This document shows, piece after piece, positions 14,901 to 26,900 of a DNA stretch of 64,000 nt. A program made the position numbers and the translations under genes. The DNA is from Siphonodentalium dalli. Its lineage: Eukaryota > Mollusca > Scaphopoda > Gadilida > Siphonodentaliidae. Under the pieces are notes generated by a model that worked only from the letters and a program-made list of their open reading frames with translations, did no database searches and was not told the DNA's origin. Every line of letters begins with the position of its first letter. Within the stretch, counting starts at the first letter, position 1. Where the stretch lies: positions 199,602,052-199,666,051 of the forward strand of contig CP136067.1 in assembly GCA_032622095.1 (NCBI GenBank), written 5' to 3'.

Positions 14901-17900
14901 CATATCAAAGTAGTTAATTACATATAATTAGAGTATAGAGACCCTCTATAAACCAAATCCCTCTCCACACTTAACAAACTCTCCGGTCTTGAATTTACCC
15001 CAAGTGAATTCTCACTAAAAATTACCTCTCCATTCCGAACACCGAACAGGATTTTGAGTCCGTAGGAGACCGAACATGCATTTTCACCTCCGGATAAAAT
15101 AATCATACACGTCGGATCAGTTATTTCGTTCCATTGTCTAACATACTGGCCTAGTAAGTTGTCTTTTGTTTGAATAATGCTTTTAGTCCATAAGCCCGAC
15201 AATAACAACATGTGCCTGATTAGATACCGCTATGTATGCTTCACATTCAGTTAAAGACCCATTTAATTTTTGGGTCACCAATTATTTTTTTTATAGTCCC
15301 TTGATATACGCTTTTTACTTTTAATAACTATCTATAATTCATCACCATTTGGAACGTCTGTCTCAGAAGGTACCAATAGAATGATGGCTCCCAGAATCCA
15401 ATTTTTCAATTCTAAAAATGCCACTGGTCAAATAAATCGAACTTATTCAGTGTGGTCTTATTTTAAGCTTTATCACAGATTATAACTACAAATACGATAT
15501 CTCATAGTATCCAATATATTTTAGAGTTGCTCATTTTGAACATATGTGATTGCCAGTATAGGGGTCCATGCTGGTTAAAAAATTCTTTTGGCTGATGTTT
15601 TGGTCATTTGAGAATTGTTTTTGCCATTTTCAGAAACTTTGTCCTCAAGGATCGTTGGAAAAATCAAAACTAAAAAAAAAACAGAATAATAAACAAACAA
15701 TAAAGTGGAATAATGAGACGCAGGTCCAAAACACAGACCTGATACATTGAAATGGCATGTGTGCACCAATGAGTTGCATAAAATAAATAAATAGGGTGTA
15801 GCCGATATGGTATGCCAACATAAAATATGCACTGATTTGCCTATTGATTAAGAAAGTGGAAACTCACCATTGTTTTGATAAGTAAGCATGTGTGACTTTT
15901 AACAAATTGTTGACAATACATACAAGAGCGAGCAACTACTGATTAAACAATAACTGATGTAAGGGATTTATAGATCTGGCGGTATACTGAAAGGTCATGG
16001 CTGACTGTATACAGACTTGAAACATTTTGGCCAAATTTTGTTAAAGGTACTCAATCCCATTCGATGGTCTCCATATCAATCAGATTCCAACAAATTATTA
16101 TTTTTTTTAAATGCCGCGTCAGTTATCAGATTCGATTAATTGCCCAAAAATAATGCTAACCACAGTCCACTCTTGTATAAAATTACCCAAAACCTGTTAT
16201 TTATCAACATTTTGTACAATGAAATTTTGCCGGTTTGTCAAATATCTGACATAAAAAAGCCACTTGATTTTAGAGTTATCTTCATCCGCTATTTGGTCTT
16301 CTCATCGACTTTTACTGGGCCACTAAATATTCCAGGTGGTGACAAATAATAGATTTAAAAAATCCATATCTGATCACTCTGAGTTTTGATGGATGGGTTC
16401 CTCAACAAGAATCAAATATTTTTTACCCCCGAAGCCAAATAAATAGTAACAGAGGGGTGCTTAATCGGATTAAGTACTTTTAACATTTTCAATATAGGCC
16501 ACTAATGTAAATACCGATATCATCAGGCAATTATATATGAACGATTTTATAGGGGAGGGTATTGTTTTTTTTCTTCTATTTCCACTAATTTCTAGAAATT
16601 ATTGAATATATAGATAATTTTATGAAACAAACTAGTACAAACAACCAATAGGATCTATAATACCACTATATATTTGTGGTAGCTATTACATCGTCAACAT
16701 AAACTTCTGTTTACTTGGGCAATATATAAGTGAATAATTTTGATGAGGCCCTCTTTGGGTCATGAGGAAGGTGTATGAGAACGTATATTTTTATTTATTT
16801 CACCTTGATTTATTACAATTCCAGGAAGTTTGCAGACATTGGCAATACTGTGTTTCACCAATATACAGGAGGTATATACAAGATATCAGAATGGGCTGAT
16901 GTAGTCAATGCACATGCTCTTCCTGGTGAAGGAATAATACAAGGCCTCAAAAAGGTGAGAATGAGTGAATGGGGGAAATCAAAGTCATCTGTTTGGCTAT
17001 AATATTTATTACATGATCCTGTCCTTATTCCGTTCAATAAACCCATTCTATAAATTGTGATATTAAACATTCGTTTAACAACAGGAAATAGTGCCAGGTG
17101 ACCTTTGACTTACGGTTTGTCGTCTGTTTAAATTCCGTACGCTACATCTCAAAATACGATGGCTTCCACTATTTTTCCAACAAACTAGAATGAATTTGAA
17201 TAGAGTTTGAATAGTTATGTCATTAAATATAAGCCATTAAATACGCCAAAGAGTCTTTATTTATCTGGGACTATTTCTTTATGCAGCAAACAATGCATAG
17301 TTACGTGAAACGCTGTCGCATTCCTTATAGAAGCCGATGTTAGTTTTGCGTCCCATTTACTGATTTAAGTATGTTTTGTCGAAGTTTTGGATCATGTAAT
17401 AAATAGAATCTACATCTCGTCCCCAGTTTATAGCAGAATTTACGATACTCGTCCAGTAAATTAGGTCTGGACCGAGCCCGAGCCAAAGGCTCGGTCCAGA
17501 TCTAATTTACTGGACTCATTTTGTAAATTCTGCTATAAACTTGCCAAAGGCTCGGTCCAGACCTAATTTACTGAACTCATTTTGTAAATTCCGCTATAAA
17601 CTGGGGACGAGTTGTAGATCCTCTATTTATTCTGGCCTTTTTTGTAAGTGATACTTTATAACACACCATACCATACAATCTCAATCAACAATATACTTAG
17701 TTTCAACTACACCAGCCACATGTATAATTATACATCAATAGGTATGACCAACAACAAAGATACAATGATATATGTTATATAATATATTCACGGAATTTCA
17801 AATGCCAAAACAAACAACCATCCCCATACTAACTATATGCATATATAATATATACCTGCAAACTACTTGAATATATATTAATTATTTTTAATACATACAA

Positions 17901-20900
17901 ACAAACAATCTAATGGGTGGATGGGATTGGGAAATATTTTCCATCCGTTCACGAATCAAACTTAAGTTGGAATGACCAGATTCAGTGATGTTGTGCTCCA
18001 TATTGGGTCATAATTATTCAAGCAAACCATGCAATGCGTGTGAATACTTTCTAGACAGGTGAACTACCCATGCTGAGTGATATGAGTGCAGAGCCACCCG
18101 TGCGTTTACACCACGCTCTGCACTGACATCACTTGCACGCTTATACATGATTGGACTTCCCTGATACGCTCATTAATCTCTTTGATGTGATGACAACAAA
18201 GAAAACCAATTGGGGATGTCAGGCCCATTTTATACATCGCGCCAAACATGGGTCATGCTTTCTTTGCTTGGCTCGACCTTGGCACATCTCTGGTGCTACA
18301 TTTTTTTAATTATATATCGAGCCAACTGGCATGTGCCATAATCATATAGTTCTAACAATTTTAGCATTTCTGATACAAAATGCTGTCTGCTATAAATGAG
18401 TCTCGGAAACATGTGCATTGGTTTCAAAAATCGGGATCTTACCATTCATCTCCCTTGAGCCTTCGTATATATCTTTTGAATATATTTTTTCCTAAATTCG
18501 TGAAATGTCCTTTGCATTCAATACATGAATGGGACCATAGTACTGCATACTGTACCATTGCCTTCAGTGTGTATTGACAATGTTATGGCCAAGAGTCAGC
18601 AGTTTTTTCCCATCTGAGTAGATCAGCCAAGGTATGCTGCACTAGATGGTATGCCACATGGGGGTATGCACCGGGCTACAGCCCAGCTCTTGTTGTTAGC
18701 TCAACTTGACAAAGTCAAGTTTCAGCTATTGCCATGGGTTGGTCGTCCATGGTCCATTAACAAATTACATGTAGCACACTCCACATGCCACATCCCATCG
18801 TCACAAAACTTTGTATGGATCATCAGGGTGACCTGTAGATGGCAGCTTTCCAATTTTTCCGAACATGGCTGTCTGTGGATATCTGTGTTTTCAATTTTGA
18901 ATACATTAGCACACCCTACAGGCCAGTGAGGCCACATCCCTAACCCGATCGTCACCAACTTCATATTTCATCGGGGTGACCTCTAGATGGGAGCTTACCA
19001 TTTTTAGCTCAACTTGACAAACTATTGCCATGTCGTGCATCCATGATCCGTCAAAAATTTCCTTTAGCACACATCATATGGATCGTCTGGGCTACCTCTA
19101 GATGAGAGCTATTGATATTTCTGAAATTCGTTAAAAAAACATGGCCACCAGCAGCCATCTTGGATTTCGAATTTAAATCCATTGGGCACACCCTGCGGCA
19201 AGCATTTATTAGAGAATTGTTTTTGGAGCTATCAAATTTGAATGAAACATGGCCGTCGGCAGTATCTTGTATATTATTCTTTGCATAACTATCCTTTGGC
19301 ACACATATCACATCCTTCATCCGATCAGCACCAAGCTTCATATGGATCTTCTGGGTGACCACTAGATGGGAGTCATCAATTTTTCCCGAAATTTGTTAAA
19401 AAACATGGCCGCCAACAGCCATCTTATATTTTACTCTTTGCATGACTAAATCCTTTAGCACACCCTACAGACCACATCCCTCATCTGATCATCACCAAAC
19501 TTCATATGTATGGTCTGGGTGACCACTAGATGGGAGCAATCAAATATTTCCGAATTTCGATGAAAAACATGGCTGCCAGTGGCCATCTTGGATTTTATTC
19601 TTTGCATGCCTAAATCCTTTGGCACACCCTACAGGCCACCTCCCTCATCCGATCGTCACCAACATTCATACATATCTTTGGGATGAATTGCTCAAAATTG
19701 GTTATTTATAAACCATTCCAATGTATACTTTATGACTGATGAAGGGTTAATTTCTTAATTTGCAGGCATCTAGTCAGAAAGCTCGTGGATGTTTGTTGGT
19801 TGCTGAGATGAGTTCTGCTGGTAACTTAGCTAAAGGAGACTACACATCAGGTATCATTTCATTTTTATAGGCCCCTTTGAAAAAGGTCATATTATGTAAT
19901 CAGTCAGTCCATCCGTCCGTCCGTTAACATTTTAGTCTCCAATTGATAACTCCAGTTTGGATTATTTTATCTGAACCAAAGTTAGTATGTCTATTTCGCA
20001 GCTGATACAGGGCAAGTCCAATTATTTTTACATGAGTTACAGCCCTTTTTTGACTTAGAATTTGACAGTCTGTTAACATTTTTGGTTTCCAACAGATAAC
20101 TCCAGTTTAGATTATTTGATCTGAAACAAAGTTGGTATGTGTATTTCCAAGCTAACGATACAGGCCAAGTTTGAATATGGGTTCCGTCCAATTATTTTTC
20201 CATGAGTTACAGCCCTTATTTTACTTATAATTTGACCGATTTCATAACATTTTGGTTTCTGAATGATAACTCCAGTTTTGATTATTTGGTCTGAGCCAAA
20301 GCTGGTATGTGTATTTCCCAGCTAACACTACAGGCCAAGTTCGAATATAGGTTCTGTCTTAATTATTTGAGTTACGGCCATTTTTTTTACCTAGAATTTG
20401 ACCGCATTTTGGCATTGAAATTAGGGGTATATCAGATATTCTTCAAATGCAAGCTCTGCACTCATATCAGACATATCGGCACTATTCGATCTCGTTCTGT
20501 AAATATAAAAGTAGTTAACATATTTAACTTGGTCGCATATATAGGGGTTATTGACAAAGCGTACACGTGTTGTATATACCACATAGCTATATATCTACTA
20601 TATTTCCATAGCTGAATAATCCTATGATACTTGATTTGCATCTTACGGCATATATATCAACAACTATAGTGATATATGTACCACATAGCTGTACAGACCT
20701 ATTTTGGAACATCATATTTGAATACATTCGTATCTTGTGTTCCGCGTTGGCACTTCCTCGTCACCCGCGTTGTCAAATAATCGTTGCACCACCTTCACGT
20801 TATGCTCAATAAAATGCTTATTTGTGGGACATTTGCACTGAACTTTTGTGGAAATGCTTGGGAGATGTTTGGCTTCGAATCGGCTCAATCGCACCCACCG

Positions 20901-23900
20901 ATAAGTGTATATTTTTGAAAAAAATGATGGATGTTTTGTCAACAATGCTGGTATTTTGGCCAAGGGTGTCCAGTTGGTGGCACCACTACAGCAGCGTGTA
21001 TCGTTTGCTCAGTCATTTAACCACTGCCAGAACCCTTCACAATAACCAGTTCACTGGGTTAAATCAATGATAGGTGATACGTACCGTTCCATTGTCCTAA
21101 CAAACGGACTTTGGCGGTGAAAACTCAATTTCACCGCCACGGAAAACACAAATTGTACTTGTTGCCGCTTTGGCCATCCTTGTTTTCCCGGGATATCCTT
21201 GTTTTCCCGGGATCGGTCCCTCCGTGTGATAAAGTAATTAACTTTTATCTCAATATCCACATTTATCAGGCTAAGAGAGAAAGAGGTGTGTGAATGAAAT
21301 TTAATCCTATGTGTTTACAGCAATCTCAAATACAACTCTAACTGTTTGACAGTTTACACATTTATTAGTATTAACCATTTCATTACCAGAGCTATGCTGG
21401 TACAGCAATAAAGACCCTGCACCAGTGTATTCTCCTATATATAAGAGAATACACTGGGGTTCAAGATCAAGGAAATATTGTTAGACCAATATAGTCAGAC
21501 ATCCAAATAAATCACACATGTCCTATTCTCGCAGGGATGTCCCCACATATGTTTGGGGAGGGGGCAAATTTATCAGATTTGTTCATTGAGATGTAATTTG
21601 TTTTCCAAAACCAATTACATATACTAAAATAAAATGAATATAAAATAATAGACCATTGATCAAGAGAAATGAGCTCTTGTTTTAATATTTGTCCAATATT
21701 TATTATTTTATAACAAGGTACTAGTATCATGCCAGTGCATTGTCTTATATATGTGAGTGTCCCATAGGTAGCCTCACCTAAGAGAATGCACTGGCTTTCA
21801 AGGTTAAGGAAATATTGTTAGGCAAATGTAGACAAGCATCCAAATAAATCACAGATGTCCTATTCTTGCAGGGATGTCCCCATGGGCTGAGGGGGGTGGA
21901 ATTAGCAGATTTGTTCAATGAGATGTAATTTGTTTTCTAAAAATTTATTATTTAGACTAAAATGAATATAAAATAGTAAACTACTTAATTTTTAACGCCC
22001 AGATTACATTATATAAAATATATGCCATATTATATACCATTTGAAAGAGGAAGCTCCAAAACATTGTATTATCAACTTATCCAGTATAATAAACTGTGGA
22101 CATGTTGTTTTTATTGAGTTGCCAAAGAGTTTTGTCATCTAGATTGCAGTAAAAAGCAATATTATTTTCAATGCAGGGGGAATAACTCTTTATATTAAAG
22201 ATGGAGTTCTTCCCCTTCCATTAAAAAAGTTTGAATTCTGTTGCATTCTGGGATCCAAAGGGGGGGGATCATTCTATAATTTCAGTAGTTTTTGGCTCAC
22301 CTGAGACGAAGTCTCCGGTGGAGCTATAGTCATCACTCCTCGTCCGTCCGTCAACAATTCTTTAAACTTCTCCTCTGGAACCATAAGACCGTATGGGTTC
22401 ATATTTGGTGTGGATATTTCCTAGGTGACTCACATTCAGATTTGTTCAAATGTCACTGGGTCAAATGTGGGCAGGGCCAGGGACATAACTCCAAAAAATA
22501 TTAAAAATTGCTTGTGAAATCTGACATTTTTATAAACATTTCCTGGATCTGCTAGAGGTCATTAATTCCCAATTACAACATCAATCTATCATATGTATTG
22601 TTCAAATCTTTCAACAGGACATTTAACTCTCCCACACCCACCACTTCACCAGAACATATTTGGCAAACTTGAAAAGTGTTCTTTGAAAGAACCACCAGTT
22701 CTATTTAGTTCACATTTAATATCGAGGCTCCTTTGGTGATGTGTGATTCAGATTTGTTTAATCAGGGTCACCGGGTCAAGTAGGTGCAAGGCCAGCTACA
22801 TTACTCTTTCTCTCCATAGTAATTCATGATACGTCTTCTATGCAAGAATGAAATGGCCTATTTTGCTTATATTTGGTATGAAATTACCTTGGTGACAGAT
22901 TTGTGAAAATGGCATCACAAAGTCGAATAAGGGCATTGCCAGAGACATAACTATTTCACAACATAGTAATTCTTAAAATATATTTGGAAGAGCCAAGAAC
23001 TAGTTGGCTTATTTAGCATGGAATGTTCTTGTTTGACTGCAATACAGATATTTTTAATGGGGTAACCTGGAAAAATAGGGGCCAACCTAAGACTTGGGAG
23101 TCTGGAGCACAGTCGGGAGGGGACTTGTTGGGGGGGGGGGGGGGGTGATCAGTAGTGTACAGTTGGTAACTTGGCCACATATCCTGTTTAGATCTACTTC
23201 TTTTAAAGTGATTATGAAAAGTTCTGACTGTTGTGGTCTCCAGAGTCCCAGTCTTATCAGTCTTTGCAGTCTGGTGAGCGACCCCACAGTCATTGACTGT
23301 CTTGTTTTGAGTTTCTATTTGTGTTTATTTTATAAATATATAGACCTAAATAAAATGGTAATGATTGTCCTGTTGGTAGTTATAATAGAGCTGCTGTGAG
23401 TGGGAGACACCACCATTTATTGAAAGAAAGAAGCAGACACTTCATATAAACTAAGTAAAAATTCTCAGAATTCCACCGGATACAGCCGGATAAGCGCGAA
23501 ACCGAAAGTATAATTCGGAACTACAAAGTGGACTCGTCTAATGTTTTAACCCCCAAAAGAAATGCACACATTCCACCATTTATTAACTAATTTTAAGAAG
23601 CAGAAACTTTGTTTAAAATAAGTTAAAACGAACACGAGATACACAGGTTTCAACCGGACATGTATGCGTGAAATCGATTGTACAAAATGACCCATCTTAC
23701 AGTTTCACCCGCAAACGAAATCATGGACACATTCCATCGTAATGCATACCATTGTGACTAATCTGTTACCAAGAAATTTGCATCAATGGGGCCTTACAAT
23801 ACAGCTGCAAACTTGTGATTATACGTATTGTATACTATAACAACACACCTTTATAGGTGTGGCTTCACCAGGGTGTGAAAATCAATTAATATAAGTCTTC

Positions 23901-26900
23901 AATCAGAGGGAACATCACAGTTACCGACGGTAAATTCTGTGAATGTCATCAATGTGTGGTTATTTACGGTACCGGAAATAAGGAAGTCACTGTCATTTGG
24001 GGAATTCCCGGATATGCACGAATTAAAAAAATAAAAAAACTTCGTTTTGGGATTTTCAATGCGGGGTTTTGATGAATCCGGGAGAAATTGGGGGTTATCC
24101 GTGTTTGCGGAATTGCCGTGGCAATCCGGGAGTCTCACGGACAATCCGTGAAACTTAACAGCTCTGTTGGGGACTCTCTAACATTATCTGTGGTGCATCC
24201 GTGTGGTGTAAGAGACACACTTTACTTTTTATGTTTACCCATACCATAGTATGGTAAGCATAGTGTCGTTGTCCGGATTGACCACTCGTCGTTAGTCCGT
24301 CCGTCTGTCTGTCTGTCTGTCTGTAGACACTTTATGCATGGTGCGATAACTCAAACAATTTCTATCCGACCGGAACCAAATTTTGTATATGGGTTTCTCA
24401 GCACAAAATACAGATCGAGTTCGAATATGGGTTTGATCCGAGTTTTTTTTAGGGAGTTATGGCCCTTTTTCAACTTAGAATTCCTGCATGCTGCCATAAC
24501 TAAAAAAAAAATCATCTGACCGTAACAAAATTTGGTATGCGAGTTGCTCAGTCCAAAATACATATCGAGTTCGAATATGGATTTGATCCGATATTTTTTA
24601 ATGGAGTTATGGCCCTTTGGCATAGAATTCATGCATGTTTCGATAAATCTACAATTTTTCAACTGATAGGAACCAAATTTTGTATGTGAGTTTCTCAACT
24701 CAAAATACAGATCGAGTTCGAATATGGGTTTGATCCGATATATTTTAATGGAGTTATGGTCTTTTGATTATTTTATTCATCGCTAAAATATATCAAAGAT
24801 ACCCAGTTTGCACTGTCCAAATAGAATCTTATAAATCAGGTTTGAGGTTGTCTTTGCACACAGAGATAGTATCCAGTTACAATGCCATGAATTGTCTCTC
24901 TCTTGCATTGAGATAATTAACTACTAGGAGATGTGTTGGCCATATCATATATACTTTATACTCTATAAAGTATCTCTGACCATATGCTGAGATAGCATAG
25001 ATGGAATGTTTCTACTATATATTTTATATGCATGGTTATTTAAATTCCATCTTAAAGGCATAATCTGGTTTCATTGTTTAATAGCATTACTATTGGAGAT
25101 TAATAATGTGATTGTGTTTAGTAGATTTGTTGGACATTAATTTCAATTGATTACAAATGTGAATTGAAATATTAAAGGGGCACACCAGGTTTGATATATT
25201 TTTCTTGTACTCTGCATGAGATAAAACTTTTTATGTGCACCTAGTATGGTACACATAGTGTCAATGTCCGTAGAAACTTTAGGCATAATGCGATAACTCT
25301 AACATTTTCTATTTGATCGGAACCAAATTTGGTATATAGGTTTCTCAGCCCACAATACAGTTCGAGTTTGAATATGGGTTCGATCCAATTTATTTGAAAG
25401 GAGTTATGACCCTTTTTCGAGAGAAAAAATTTGAACAAATAATTTTTTTTTTTTTTTTTTTTATGTTTTATAATATTAATAAAAAAAATGTCATTGACTC
25501 TTTCATTGGTTTTCATTTAGATATTGATGATTATGATACAAGTTGATAAAAAGGTTCCCAATTTTTTTTGTTTAAATAATTAAAAACAATTTTTTTTTAA
25601 GTTAAACAAATTTGAAGAACTAACACAATTATAACTCTGCCAATTAGGGTACCCCGAATCACCACACCAAATTTGTTTAAATCTGTCCAAAATCTTGTTT
25701 TATGTACTGGTAAATCTGTTTGGAGAAACATTAAATCCAATTCACCAATTCTATCCCATGCCTTTGGACTACTTAGCTATTGATAAGGCTATATTATTTT
25801 CTGATGTCTCTTGTGCCAGTGTACAAATAATGTGATAAAGAAGGCTATGGTATCTAATTTAAAATAAAGATTCAACAATAAACATCACATGATATTAACA
25901 GTAGACATGGACATCTGTGCTGCAGAGTTATATCTTCAGATGGTCTGAGGTCATTATAATTGTTATTGGTTTAATAGAGAGGTCAGTTTTCAACATACAC
26001 AATTCCTGTGATTTGTTGACAGCTCTGCTATATAATTGATATTAATGGGTCAGCAGTGTGGTGGCTTATCTGTATACTATATTGTTGCTAGAATTTGACA
26101 CATTATTATTGTAAACTTAAATTGGACTCTCTTAACCTAAGTATTCCATGTCCAGGTCACACCTTTCACATTTAACCCAAGGCTGTGGTGGTTTAGCATT
26201 ACCGATCCTGTACCAGTGTATTCTCTTATATAAATACCAGTGACCCATAAATTCCAATAATTTGTGTTATGTAAATTTGTCTATAATAGTACATAACAGT
26301 ATACTCTATAATTCAACACCAAAACTCTCATTTATCCGATCATAGTTAAATTTTTATCGCCAAGGGATGGGTTAACATCTGCCGATCATGATCGGCCTCT
26401 CGTTTCCATCAAATATATCATAAGATTGTTCTCTATTTCTATTTGATCACCGGAGTGTTTCACATCACTTTAAAGTTTCGTTTTCATTGTCGAGATGAGT
26501 GTCATGTTCTTTATTTGACGTTGATGTCATTCCATGTCTGGAACATCTTGAAAAAGATGACATTGACTGAGACAGAGGATTGACATTTTTGCAGCTACAA
26601 AAGGATGTAAATTTTCATTTAATACAGGGTTTATACACTTCGATCATGATTTAATACAGGGTTTATACACTTCGATCATGATTTAATACAGGGTTTATAC
26701 ACTTCGATCATGATTTAATACAGGGTTTATACACTTCGATCATGATTTAATACAGGGTTTATACACTTCGATCATGATTTAATACAGGGTTTATACACTT
26801 CGATCATGATTTAATACAGGGTTTATACACTTCGATCATGATTTAATACAGGGTTTTTACACTTCGATCATGATTTAATACAGGGTTTATACACTTCGAT

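Noticed and set aside
14918-15211. 97-codon minus-strand frame with even composition
   Set aside because: No recognisable domain, no splice partners and it lies in a UMPS intron; kept only as a note.
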